Positions 44,501 through 52,559 of a DNA stretch of 64,000 nucleotides are shown here, piece by piece. The stretch comes from Bog-756 sp963703145. GTDB lineage: Bacteria; Actinomycetota; Acidimicrobiia; Acidimicrobiales; RAAP-2. Numbering within the stretch: position 1 is the first letter of the stretch; every line of letters starts with the position of its first letter. The stretch is from contig OY969793.1 in assembly GCA_963703145.1 (NCBI GenBank), positions 1,240,001-1,304,000 of the forward strand, read 5' to 3'. A program made the position numbers and the translations under genes. The notes below the pieces were generated by a model that worked only from the letters and a program-made list of their open reading frames with translations, was not told the origin of the DNA and did no database searches.

Positions 44501-46151
44501 GGCCCCGCCCGGTGCGGATGCCCCAGGACACCAGGTCCACCACCTCATCGAAGGTCGACCGGGTCAGGTTGGCGTAGGGCGCAGCCCGGGTGGCCAGCTC
44601 GAACAACGGGCCGATCTCCCACTCGTCGGCCGCTGCCACCTCGGCCACCAGCTGCTGGGCCAGCACGTCGAGGGGGCCCTCGGGAGGCTCCAGGATGTCG
44701 AGATGGCCGGCCCTGACCCCGGCCAGGAGTGCGGTGCACTCGACCAGCTCGTCACGGGTCAGCGGGTAGAGGCGGCCCGCCGGCGTGCCCTCGAGCTGGT
44801 GGTTGGCCCGACCCACCCGCTGCAGGAACGTGCCGATGGCCCGGGGGGAACCGATCTGACACACCAACTCGACCGGGCCGACGTCGATGCCCAGCTCGAG
44901 CGAAGCTGTGGCCACCAGCGCCCGCAGGTCCCCGGCCCGCAACCGCTGCTCCACGATCCTCCGACGCGCCGGCGACAGGCTGCCGTGGTGGGCCGCCACC
45001 TGGAGCGCGGCGTCGATGGGGTCCCCGACCGGCACCACCGTCGGCTGCGGACCGTCTGGACCCTCCGATCTGCCGACAGCGTCGACCTCGTCGGCATCGG
45101 CATCGTCGGACGCCCCCAGCCGACGGGCCAGTTGGTGGGCGACCCGCTCGGCCATCTTGCGGGTGTTCACGAACACCAGCGTCGTCCGGTGCTCCAGCAC
45201 GTGGGCGGCGATCCGGTCGAGGACATCGGCGAGCTGGCCGGCACTGGCGACCGATTCGAGCTCGGTAGTGGGGAGCTCGATGTTCACGTCGAGATCGCGA
45301 CGGTGGCCGCAGTCGATGATGGTGGTCGGCGGGCGGGAGGGGTCGACGCCCGAGAGGAGCCTGGCCACCACCTCGAGCGGGCGTTGGGTGGCGGACAGGC
45401 CGATGCGCTGGAGCCGGCCCCCTGCGGCCGACACCACATGGTCGAGTCGTTCGAGGGTCAGGGCCAGGTGCGACCCCCGTTTGTCCCGCGCCAGCGTGTG
45501 CACCTCGTCGACGATGACCGTATGGACGCCCTGCAACATGGTCCGGGACGAAGCCGCGGTGAGCAGCAGGTAGAGGGACTCGGGGGTGGTGACCAGCAGA
45601 TCGGGCGGCGACCGGCGCATGGCGGCCCGCTCGGCCGCCGGGGTATCGCCGGTCCGCACCGCCACGGCCAGCTCCGGTGCGCCCAGCCCGAGCCGAGCGG
45701 CCTCGGCCGCGATGCCGGCCAGGGGAAGCTGCAAGTTCTCGTGGACGTCGGTGGCCAGGGCCCGTAGGGGTGAGACGTAGACCACCCCCGGTCCGGCACG
45801 CTTCCCGGCGGACCCTTCGCCATGGGCCCGGTAGGCGGCGTCGATGGCCATGAGGAATCCGGTCAGCGTCTTGCCGGTCCCGGTGGGGGAGGCCACGAGC
45901 ACGTTCCCACCGGCGATGATGCTCGGCCAGGCTGACCGTTGGGGGTCGGTGGGGCCTGACGGGAACCGGGTGATGAACCAGCTGGCCACGGCGGGGTGGA
46001 GTGTCCGCAGGATCGAGTCGGGTGCCAGATCCTCCAGTGCGGGCACCCGCACCGTATCGATGAGTGGCAACTCCGAGTCGCAACGGGGCGCGACCGGGTG
46101 GGGGTCGAGGTGCCCGGGACGGGCCGGATTCACTCGGGTAGGGGAGGCCAC
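41517..46151 (-). CDS. lhr: Lhr-family large ATP-dependent helicase
   Basis: 1544 residues, typical of full-length Lhr, a DNA-repair helicase. Walker A VASPTGTGKT (residues 86-95), DEVH box in VIVDEVHTLARDKRGSHL, motif III LSATQRPL, and motif VI in QRVGRANH. The C-terminal half carries a winged helix and a barrel domain (DGVTVGSVHEDFAVEATGGD) and ends in the YcaQ-like region. Lhr resolves hybrid and branched DNA with 3' to 5' polarity. GTG start at 46151; TAGGCT is 11 bases upstream. Only gene of its transcription unit unless the BcsA-like gene joins it. Confidence 0.93.
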   Translation of the reverse strand: MASPTRVNPARPGHLDPHPVAPRCDSELPLIDTVRVPALEDLAPDSILRTLHPAVASWFITRFPSGPTDPQRSAWPSIIAGGNVLVASPTGTGKTLTGFLMAIDAAYRAHGEGSAGKRAGPGVVYVSPLRALATDVHENLQLPLAGIAAEAARLGLGAPELAVAVRTGDTPAAERAAMRRSPPDLLVTTPESLYLLLTAASSRTMLQGVHTVIVDEVHTLARDKRGSHLALTLERLDHVVSAAGGRLQRIGLSATQRPLEVVARLLSGVDPSRPPTTIIDCGHRRDLDVNIELPTTELESVASAGQLADVLDRIAAHVLEHRTTLVFVNTRKMAERVAHQLARRLGASDDADADEVDAVGRSEGPDGPQPTVVPVGDPIDAALQVAAHHGSLSPARRRIVEQRLRAGDLRALVATASLELGIDVGPVELVCQIGSPRAIGTFLQRVGRANHQLEGTPAGRLYPLTRDELVECTALLAGVRAGHLDILEPPEGPLDVLAQQLVAEVAAADEWEIGPLFELATRAAPYANLTRSTFDEVVDLVSWGIRTGRGRRGAHLHLDGVNGRLRARRGARLAALTSGGAIPETGDYRVVLDPDGVTVGSVHEDFAVEATGGDIFLLGTHSWRVVKVETGTVRVHDAGDLPPTIPFWLGEAPARTAELSEEVSTLRGALEPLLAAGDGLAARQEVRTRAAVSEEVAEQVVAYLGAGLAALGRLPTRDRIIVERVFDETEGTQLILHLPYGGRINRALGLALRKRFCVSFDFELQAAADDDTVVLSLGPQHSFPLPQVPTMLSSRTAVDVLVQALLPHPMLAARWRWNLNRALVVPRSRGGQRRPIHLQRMEAEDLLAAAWPSLAACQENAPPGPVPVPDHVLVRQTVTDCLTEPLDAAGLVALLEGLESGRVDVHFVESAEPSPLSHGILTGRPFTFLDGAPLEERRTRAVAVPRGLGPLDASGLPPGLPVPAGELGPLDPVAVGEVLDQVQPRPRHADELHDLLLALVLCRPVAAWQAWFEELAADGRTRLVSGWWVPTERAEMALAIEASLGDPMVDADQALAECISGHLDVAGPVSVVRLVADQPLPSGTLLGVPVSEARARTALARLEGSGSAIQLPDGQWCARHVLVRMHAASRGRRRRFVEPASIADYVRFLGCWQHVAAGTQAEGRSGLMAVIEQLQGLEVAAGEWESHVLPARVAGYDPRWLDELCLAGEVAWARLTPRPEPEPVVEGSPPEVGSAGRRGSSTPSPATPLAVTARQDLPWLLAAVRTERSAAERSGLGDAGAARGPTGGRSEPTTGASADILAVLRARGACFRSELAEPSGRLPSEVDEGLWDLVARGIVTADAFSAVRSLLSARGRRTSGLRRRPARRSPLGPRRALAGSGIGEGRWSLVPDADDGGGEGHGQRVAPAVEELAEAVAWQMLIRWGVVAWELWSHESFRVPWREVVRALRRLEARGQAVGGRFVAGVSGEQYALPEAAAMLGEVRRDPSRGADLVVAGTDPLNLTGELLGGSRIPAIRHRSVHYVDGVPDDAEPPVGAVPVMSAG

Positions 46152-46233
46152 GGCTGTTTCATAGCCTAGGGGTGTGACATCGGCCGCGGGGCAGCCGGTG
46201 TCTGTCCGCGGGCCCGTCGGTGGGCCGGGAGGA

Positions 46234-48156
46234 TCAGCCGTGGGCCGAGAGCCGCTCCGCTGGTGCCGGTACCTCGTCGGGACGTCGCGGGATGACCTCG
46301 GCGTCGGGAACCAGTCGGCCGGCCTCGGTGAGCCTGGCCCGGGACATGACCACGTGACAGTGCTCGATGAGCACCTCGCCGTCAGACTCGGTCACGGGCG
46401 TGAGTGTGCCGCCCATCCGCCAGGCCCCACCGTCGATGGGCCGACAGGAGTGGACGGTGAAGCGGACGTCACACCCACGGATCTCGGCGTTCACCATCGG
46501 CAGGTCGAGGTGGAGCACGACCTCGGTGCCCACCTCGAGGGACCCGGGGCCGACGACCCCGGCACCACCCGGTGTGAGGTCGACCACTCGGACCAGGTGT
46601 CGGTTCATCACCCCGGAGATCTCGACCGGGACCCGGTAGTGGTGGCGAAGCTGATGCCGTCGGGTGACCCGCCAGAGGGCGGCGAACACCACGAGGAGTT
46701 CCCATGCCGCGAACGACAGCCCGACCACGACCGCCAGCCCGCTGAGCGGTGGCAGCCCGAGAACGCCAGCGAGACTCAAGCACCGGAGGGTGATGGCGGT
46801 GAGCAGGGCCAGCGCCACCGCCAGGACTAGTCGCAGCTGGACGGCGGCACCCCAGCCCCCGTCGTCGATGCCGTCTTTTGGCGTCACCCGGAAGCTCGTC
46901 TGGAATGGGTGGAGGAGGGACAGTGCGGCGCGGGTGAAGATCTCATAGGTCAGCAGCGTCGAGTAGGACCCGTCCCACAGACTGGCCTGGCCGCGGCACA
47001 ACAGGGCCGACGCCACCAGGTTGAGCACCATCCACGGGACCCAGAACACCCCGAACTGCCACACATCCCCGTGCATGGGCACCAGGCCGGTGATGAGCAT
47101 GGTGGTCAGTACCGCCAGCATCAGCAGTCGCTGGAGTGGGATGAAATACGACTGCAGCGAGGCCAGGTAGCTCATGCGTTGCTTCAACGAGAGGCCCGCG
47201 GCGATCAGCGGGTTCTCCGCCGTTCGCAAGACAGCCAGGTTGCCCCGAGCCCAGCGGTCGCGCTGCAACAGGAACGAGGCCAGGTCGTGGGGGGCGAGCC
47301 CTTGGACCAGGGTCTCGTCGTGATAGCGGGTCTGCCATCCCTGGCCGTGGAGCCGGATGGTGGTGTGGAAGTCCTCGGCGACCGTCTCGGTGGCGATGCC
47401 GTCGATGCCCTCGAGCGCGTGGCGCAGGATCACCGCGGCCGAGCCGCACCAGTAGGCGCCGTTGTGGCGGTCCTTGCCCGGCATGAGCACCTCGAAGAAC
47501 ATGCTCTGGTCGTGGCGGCCGGTCTCGAAGTGCTGGAACGAGTCGAGGTTGCCGAAGTCGTGAGGTGTCTGGACCACCGCTACGGCCGGGTCGTCGAAGT
47601 ACCCGACGGTGGCATCCAGGATGTCGGGCTGGGGCACGTGGTCGGCGTCGAGCACCAGGATCAGCTGGCCATGGGTCAGGGGCAGGGCGTGATTGATGTT
47701 GCCGGCCTTGGCGTGGAGGTTGTCGGAGCGACTGATGTAGCGGGCACCGAACCGGTCGGCCAGGAGCCGGACGTCGTCCCGGTGTCCGTCATCCAGGACC
47801 CAGGTCGTATGGGGGTAGGTGATCCGGTCACAGCCCACCAGGGTGGCTCCCAGGACCTCGTGGCTCTCGTCGTAGGTGCAGACGAAGACGTCCACCGTGG
47901 GGCGCCACCCGACCGGCGGCCGCGCCGTGGCCGGCACCCGCCAGGCCATGAACGTGAATCCGGCCAGGATGATCCAGCCGAACAGCTCGCAGGCCAGCAG
48001 TGTGGCGAACAAGACTGGCTGGACGCCGCTCCGGGTGTCGACCAGCCGCCAGGCCAAGTAGACCGCACCCCAGACCAGGGCCACCAGGGCCACGGCGCGC
48101 AGCATCCGGTCCCGGCCTTTGTAGGCGCGGGCGAAGCGCGGGCTGGAGGGGGCCAT
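46234..48156 (-). CDS. BcsA-like family 2 glycosyltransferase with C-terminal PilZ domain
   Basis: 640 residues. Two N-terminal membrane segments, then a GT2 domain with VFVCTYDE, LDDGHRDD, LDAD (about 169-172), ED (261-262, in TVAEDFHT) and the processive QRDRW (298-302). Four to five more membrane segments follow. The C-terminus is a PilZ c-di-GMP domain: RHHYRVP (RxxxR) and DLTPGG (the D-x-S-x-x-G motif with Thr for Ser). This is the layout of cellulose synthase BcsA. No bcsB, bcsZ or other partner is nearby, so the polymer and export path are unknown. Confidence 0.85.
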   Translation of the reverse strand: MAPSSPRFARAYKGRDRMLRAVALVALVWGAVYLAWRLVDTRSGVQPVLFATLLACELFGWIILAGFTFMAWRVPATARPPVGWRPTVDVFVCTYDESHEVLGATLVGCDRITYPHTTWVLDDGHRDDVRLLADRFGARYISRSDNLHAKAGNINHALPLTHGQLILVLDADHVPQPDILDATVGYFDDPAVAVVQTPHDFGNLDSFQHFETGRHDQSMFFEVLMPGKDRHNGAYWCGSAAVILRHALEGIDGIATETVAEDFHTTIRLHGQGWQTRYHDETLVQGLAPHDLASFLLQRDRWARGNLAVLRTAENPLIAAGLSLKQRMSYLASLQSYFIPLQRLLMLAVLTTMLITGLVPMHGDVWQFGVFWVPWMVLNLVASALLCRGQASLWDGSYSTLLTYEIFTRAALSLLHPFQTSFRVTPKDGIDDGGWGAAVQLRLVLAVALALLTAITLRCLSLAGVLGLPPLSGLAVVVGLSFAAWELLVVFAALWRVTRRHQLRHHYRVPVEISGVMNRHLVRVVDLTPGGAGVVGPGSLEVGTEVVLHLDLPMVNAEIRGCDVRFTVHSCRPIDGGAWRMGGTLTPVTESDGEVLIEHCHVVMSRARLTEAGRLVPDAEVIPRRPDEVPAPAERLSAHG

Positions 48157-48244
48157 GCACCGGTATCGACGAGTTCGGTCCCACCCTTGAATCCCAGCCA
48201 GGCCGCCAGTGTGCCGTGTGCGGCCGGACGCCGACCGATTGGGG

Positions 48245-48718
48245 TCAGGCGTCCTCGGGCACGTAGCGCCGGGCCGGTGTGCCCGGAGGGTGGCCGACGC
48301 CCGGGACGGCGTCCGGGTTGGTCACGCACACCTCACCCTCGAGGCCGTCAGGGTCACGGAAGAACAGGCTCAGGACGGGGCCGAAGTCGGTGACGAAGGC
48401 GTCGCACGCCCCCCGGGCCATCAGGCGGTCGCGGATGGTCTCGAACGCCTCGAGCGACGCGGCCTGCAGCGCGAAGTGATCAAGTCGCCCGCGCCCGAAC
48501 ATGGGGACCTGGTGATCAGCCTCGGTGTTGCCGGTGATCTGGAACACATTGAGCTCGGTGTGGGGGCCGATCATCACGATCGACAGCCGCACGGCCTGGT
48601 CGTCCACCTCGGGTGCATCCCGGACCACCTCGGCCTCGAACACCTCCTCGTAGAAGGCATGGAGCGCCTTGGCGTCGTTGGTCAGGGTGGCAACGTGGTT
48701 CAGCCCGTTGGTCAGCAT
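48245..48718 (-). CDS. VOC-superfamily (glyoxalase/dioxygenase-like) protein
   Basis: 157 residues, about one VOC domain pair. GLNHVATLTNDAKALHAFYE has the first metal His, GRLDHFALQAASLEAFETI a second, and SLFFRDPDGLEGEVCV a Glu ligand, so a metal site is likely. Typical members open C-C bonds or isomerise. GAGGAGGG lies directly upstream of the ATG. Function unknown. Confidence 0.82.
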   Translation of the reverse strand: MLTNGLNHVATLTNDAKALHAFYEEVFEAEVVRDAPEVDDQAVRLSIVMIGPHTELNVFQITGNTEADHQVPMFGRGRLDHFALQAASLEAFETIRDRLMARGACDAFVTDFGPVLSLFFRDPDGLEGEVCVTNPDAVPGVGHPPGTPARRYVPEDA

Positions 48719-48737
48719 CGGTCCCTCCTCGTGTCGC

Positions 48738-49145
48738 TCAGCGAATCAGGTCGACGATGTCCACCACCAAGAGCACAGCGACCATGGTCCCCACCACGGC
48801 GTAGATGGCGGTGAAGGCCCAGCGCTGGCGGTGGTCGGCCAGCCAGAACCGCCGGATCCCGAGGTAATCGAAGGTGAGCGCCAGGACCCCGATGGGCACG
48901 CCGATGATCGGCCCGACGCCCCGTGCCGCCCCGATAAGCGGGAGCACGACCGGGAGGACGATGTAGCTGAGGAGGCAGCGGAGCGCGGACAGGAAGATTG
49001 AGGCGCTGAAGATCCGATGGGTCTCGGACTCATCGATGGGCGCCTGGTCCTCGGGCACCCGGAGCAGCCGGCGCATGGTCTCGTCGGCCCTCGACCGGGT
49101 AGGCGCCAATGCCTCTCGGGTAGGCGCCACGGCCAAGTGATCCAT
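48738..49145 (-). CDS. small membrane protein, unknown
   Basis: 135 residues. A soluble N-terminus with MRRLLRVPEDQAPIDESETH, then three membrane segments (about 45-68, 75-92, 105-130), with a DYLGIRRFWLADHRQRW loop. Unnamed but coherent. Leaderless-type promoter (TAGGAT 6 bases before ATG). Upstream partner of the VOC gene, 19 bases away, probably co-transcribed. Confidence 0.65.
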   Translation of the reverse strand: MDHLAVAPTREALAPTRSRADETMRRLLRVPEDQAPIDESETHRIFSASIFLSALRCLLSYIVLPVVLPLIGAARGVGPIIGVPIGVLALTFDYLGIRRFWLADHRQRWAFTAIYAVVGTMVAVLLVVDIVDLIR

Positions 49146-49151
49146 GCCGTC

Positions 49152-49157
49152 ATCCTA
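49152..49157 (-). promoter_or_regulatory. candidate -10 element, leaderless transcript
   Basis: TAGGAT on the minus strand, 6 bases before the ATG at 49145. Confidence 0.4.
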
Positions 49158-49271
49158 GGCGCGGGAGTTCCAGGCGGACAGCCGGGTGGCCGGCCAGTCC
49201 GGGCTGGCGGTGGCGCGACAACGACCCTTGCGCTGGGCCTTGTATCGTGACCGGGACATGGGATCCGACCG

Positions 49272-50393
49272 GTGACGTCCAACGCATCCAAGAGGACCGA
49301 CGCCGACAGGGCGACCTCTCAAGCCATAGGCACATCGATGTGGGCCGTGCGAAGGGCTGATGGCACCGTGGCCACCGGGTGGGCGCTCATGCCCCTCCGC
49401 TTGTTCCTCGGGGTCACCTTCTTGTTCGCCGGCCTCCAGAAGCTGGCCGATCCGCAGTTCTTCAAGGACTCGAGCCCGTCGTCGATTCATGCCCAGCTGG
49501 TCGGCTCGGCCCGCTCCAGCCCCATCCACGCCCTCGTGGGTCACTTGGTCTCCATCGCTCCGGCCGTCGGACTGGTCATCTCCCTCGGCGAGGTGGCCAT
49601 CGGCGTCGGCATCCTGGTGGGCCTGTGGATGCGGGTGGCCGCGGTGGCCGGTATGGCGCTGTCCTTCGGGCTGTTCCTCACCGTGAGCTTCCACACGTCG
49701 CCGTACTTCACCGGCTCGGACATCGTCTTCTTCTTCGCCTGGACCCCCCTGGTGCTGGCCGGGGCGGCGGGGGCGGCGGCCCTCGACACCTGGCTGGCCG
49801 AGCGGGCCACGGTGCCCGACGGCACGGCACCAGCGGAGCGAGCCGGCGTCGACGGGGTGCCACGCCGCACCGTGTTGTCCAAGGGCGCGCTGACCGGGAT
49901 CGTGGCCGCAGTGGTGGTCATCGGGAGCGGCGTGGTCGCCGCGCTCGGCCGGGCCGTCGGTGGCACCAAGACGTCGGCCTCGGGCAGTGGCTCCCTGGCC
50001 GGTGGGGCACCGGCCACCACCACGACCAACGCTGCGCCGGGCGGCTCTGGGAGCGGCCCCACCACGACCACGACGGCACCCTCGGGGACCGCAGTGGGCC
50101 CGGCCTCCAGCGTCCCGGTCGGAGGGTCGGCCAGCTTCACGGACCCGGCCAGTGGCGACCCGGCCCTCGTCATTCAACAGACCGCCGGGGAGTTTCTGGC
50201 CTTCGACGCCATCTGCCCCCATGCCGGCTGCACCGTGGCCTACGCCCAGTCGGCCCGGATCATCGCCTGCCCCTGCCACGGCTCAGAGTTCAATCCCAAG
50301 ACCGGTGCTGTCATCCAAGGACCGGCCACCAACGGACTGACGCCGATCACGATCATCAAGGGCGCCAACGGCAATCTGTACGTGCCCAAGTGA
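49272..50393 (+). CDS. DoxX/DoxD-like membrane domain fused to a Rieske [2Fe-2S] domain
   Basis: 373 residues. Residues about 35-175 form a four-helix DoxX-type membrane domain (LRLFLGVTFLFAGLQKLADP, VSIAPAVGLVISLGEVAIGV). A further membrane segment at about 205-225 and a Thr/Gly/Ser linker (about 230-270) follow. The Rieske domain has cluster ligands Cys315 and His317 (CPHAGC) and Cys333 and His336 (CPCHGS); Cys320 and Cys335 form the structural disulfide. Such a fusion suggests electron transfer between quinone and an extracellular acceptor. GTG start at 49272. Confidence 0.85.
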   Translation: MTSNASKRTDADRATSQAIGTSMWAVRRADGTVATGWALMPLRLFLGVTFLFAGLQKLADPQFFKDSSPSSIHAQLVGSARSSPIHALVGHLVSIAPAVGLVISLGEVAIGVGILVGLWMRVAAVAGMALSFGLFLTVSFHTSPYFTGSDIVFFFAWTPLVLAGAAGAAALDTWLAERATVPDGTAPAERAGVDGVPRRTVLSKGALTGIVAAVVVIGSGVVAALGRAVGGTKTSASGSGSLAGGAPATTTTNAAPGGSGSGPTTTTTAPSGTAVGPASSVPVGGSASFTDPASGDPALVIQQTAGEFLAFDAICPHAGCTVAYAQSARIIACPCHGSEFNPKTGAVIQGPATNGLTPITIIKGANGNLYVPK

Positions 50394-50490
50394 GCGCGCC
50401 ATGGGCCGACGGCTGCCTGAGCGCATGTCGCCAGGCACGGCGGTCAGGTAGCCTTCAGCCGTCGTCGCCTGACGGTGGCCACACGATCCC

Positions 50491-51666
50491 ATGAGCGCTC
50501 CCGCTTCCGTGTCGACCGGCACCTCGAACGACACCGGGGCGCAGGAGTCCGTCGTCAGGACCGACTGGGTCTCGGCCATCCCCTTCTTCGCCGTGCACCT
50601 CGCGCCACTCGGTGCCTTCTTCGTCACCGTGACGTGGCAGGACTGGGCCCTGTGCGCCGTGCTGTACGTCACCCGGATGTTCTTCATCACGGCTGGCTAC
50701 CACCGCTATTTCTCCCATCGGAGCTACCGCATGGGCCGTGTGGCCCAGTTCGTCATGGCCTTCGGCGGGACCACCGCGGTGCAAAAGGGGCCGCTGTGGT
50801 GGGCCGGCCACCACCGCGTCCACCACCGCTACACCGACCTCGACGGCGACGTGCATTCGCCCCGGGACGGCTTCTGGTGGAGCCACGTGGGCTGGATCCT
50901 CTCGACCAAGTACAAGGCCACCGACCTCACGACCATCAAGGACTTCGCCGCCTACCCCGAGCTGCGACTCCTCGAGCGGTTCAACTGGGTCGGGCCCTGG
51001 CTCGTGGCCATCACCTGCTTCCTGATCGGCGGGTGGGGCGGCCTATTCATCGGCTTCTTCCTCTCGACGGTGCTGCTGTGGCACGGCACCTTCCTGGTCA
51101 ACTCGGCGGCCCACCTGCTCGGCCGCCGCCGCTACGCCACCCCGGACACCAGCCGGAACTCGATGCTCATCGCCATCCTCACCGGGGGGGAGGGGTGGCA
51201 CAACAACCACCACTACCTCCCCGCCTCCTCCCGCCAGGGGTTCCGCTGGTGGGAGTTCGACCCCACCTGGTACACCTTGCGGGCCCTGGCCGTCGTGGGT
51301 GTGGTCCGGGAGCTGAAGGACCCCCCGGCCCGGCTGCTCGACCAGGCCCGGGTGCGCGACGGCGCCTTCGACATCGGGATGTTCCGCTCCTACTGGGAGC
51401 GGGCCACCAAGCTCACCGGCGAGCGGATCGCCGACCTCAGTGCCCGCCCGGTGCAGTCCTCGGGCGAGGGACCCCCCGACGACGCGGGCCAGTCCGGCGG
51501 GGACGCCCAGGACCCGGCGGCCGGGGGCGACGGCCTCAACCAGCTGTCCGGGCTCATTCCCCGCATCCTCGAGTCCGCCGACCAGCTGGCGGCGTCCACC
51601 CGACGCAGCTGGAAGGGGAAGGTGGACTCGGGGGAGTCGACCTCGGCCGACAACCCGCCGGAATGA
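50491..51666 (+). CDS. acyl-CoA/fatty-acid delta-9 desaturase
   Basis: 391 residues. Three histidine boxes bind the di-iron centre: HRYFSH (71-76), HHRVHH (107-112) and GEGWHNNHH (about 225-233). Four membrane segments between the boxes follow the stearoyl-CoA desaturase topology. The C-terminal 60 residues are hydrophilic. It introduces a double bond into membrane acyl chains. ATG at 50491 after a leader; a TAGCCT at 50447 could be a -10. Its stop overlaps the next start (ATGA). Confidence 0.9.
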   Translation: MSAPASVSTGTSNDTGAQESVVRTDWVSAIPFFAVHLAPLGAFFVTVTWQDWALCAVLYVTRMFFITAGYHRYFSHRSYRMGRVAQFVMAFGGTTAVQKGPLWWAGHHRVHHRYTDLDGDVHSPRDGFWWSHVGWILSTKYKATDLTTIKDFAAYPELRLLERFNWVGPWLVAITCFLIGGWGGLFIGFFLSTVLLWHGTFLVNSAAHLLGRRRYATPDTSRNSMLIAILTGGEGWHNNHHYLPASSRQGFRWWEFDPTWYTLRALAVVGVVRELKDPPARLLDQARVRDGAFDIGMFRSYWERATKLTGERIADLSARPVQSSGEGPPDDAGQSGGDAQDPAAGGDGLNQLSGLIPRILESADQLAASTRRSWKGKVDSGESTSADNPPE

Positions 51667-52493
51667 GCGACGGGGCAACCCGCCCGCAGGCCACCCTCGA
51701 CGCCTTCGCCTCGGCGTCCCTGTGGATCGTCGACCTCGACGGCGTGGTGTGGCTCACCGGCCACCCCATCGGTGCCGCCGCCGATGCCATCGCCGAGCTC
51801 CGATCTGCCGGCATCCGCGTGGCCTTCGCCACCAACAACTCTGCGCCCACCACCGACGAGCTGCTCGGGCGCCTCGACCGGATGGGCGTCGAGGCATCCG
51901 CGGCCGACCTCGCCACCTCGGCCGGGGCGGTGGCCGGCATGTTCGACCCCGGACAGACCGTCACCCTGCTGGCCGAGGGCGGCGTGGTCGAGGCCCTCGG
52001 AGCCCGTGGCGTGACCATCGCCGACCAGGGGTCGGGTGCCGCCGTCGATGCCGCTGTCGTGGGGTGGAGCCACTACTTCGACTTCGACACCCTGGCGGCC
52101 ACCGCCACCGCGGCGCGGACCTCGGGTCGGCTGGTCGGAACCAACGAAGACCCCACCCATCCCACACCCGAGGGCCTGATGCCCGGCTCGGGGGCGCTCC
52201 TCGCCGCCGTGGCTACCGCATCGGGGGTGGTCCCCGAGATCGCCGGCAAGCCGCACCGACCCATGGCGGCCCTCCTCTGTGACCGGTTCGGGTTTGCCGA
52301 CGGCGACGCGTCGGTGGTCATGGTCGGCGACCAGCCCCGCACCGACGGCCGGCTGGCCGAGCGGCTCGGCATCTCGTTCGCCCTCGTCGACTCCGGGGTC
52401 ACCCCGGCCTCGGTCGAGGGCTTCGACGTACCGGTGTCCCTCCGGTTCCCGGATTTCGTCTCACTGGTGCGCGGCTGCCTCTCCCCGGGGTAG
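51663..52493 (+). CDS. HAD-superfamily IIA phosphatase (NagD-like)
   Basis: 276 residues. Motif I LWIVDLDGVVWLTG; motif II FATNNSAPTTDE (NxS-type); motif III Lys in IAGKPHRPM; motif IV VVMVGDQPRTDGRLAE. The large C2a cap lies between motifs II and III, as in NagD and p-nitrophenyl phosphatases. Start overlaps the desaturase stop. Substrate unknown, perhaps sugar phosphates or nucleotides. Confidence 0.87.
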   Translation: MSDGATRPQATLDAFASASLWIVDLDGVVWLTGHPIGAAADAIAELRSAGIRVAFATNNSAPTTDELLGRLDRMGVEASAADLATSAGAVAGMFDPGQTVTLLAEGGVVEALGARGVTIADQGSGAAVDAAVVGWSHYFDFDTLAATATAARTSGRLVGTNEDPTHPTPEGLMPGSGALLAAVATASGVVPEIAGKPHRPMAALLCDRFGFADGDASVVMVGDQPRTDGRLAERLGISFALVDSGVTPASVEGFDVPVSLRFPDFVSLVRGCLSPG

Positions 52494-52521
52494 TCAGCTA
52501 GCCCATCCCCGCCCAAATTAG

Positions 52522-52540
52522 TGCTTGCTGGGAGCAAGCA
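52522..52540 (+). promoter_or_regulatory. perfect 8-base inverted repeat with GGG loop before the H1-like gene
   Basis: TGCTTGCT-GGG-AGCAAGCA. It overlaps the putative -35 of the downstream gene and follows the HAD stop by 28 bases, so it could be an operator or a terminator. No T run. Confidence 0.4.
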
Positions 52541-52553
52541 GTCCAGGTAGGGT
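52525..52553 (+). promoter_or_regulatory. candidate promoter of the H1-like gene (leaderless)
   Basis: TTGCTG (52525-52530), 17 bases, TAGGGT (52548-52553), then 6 bases to the ATG at 52560. No ribosome site precedes the ATG. Confidence 0.5.
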
Positions 52554-52559
52554 GGCTGA

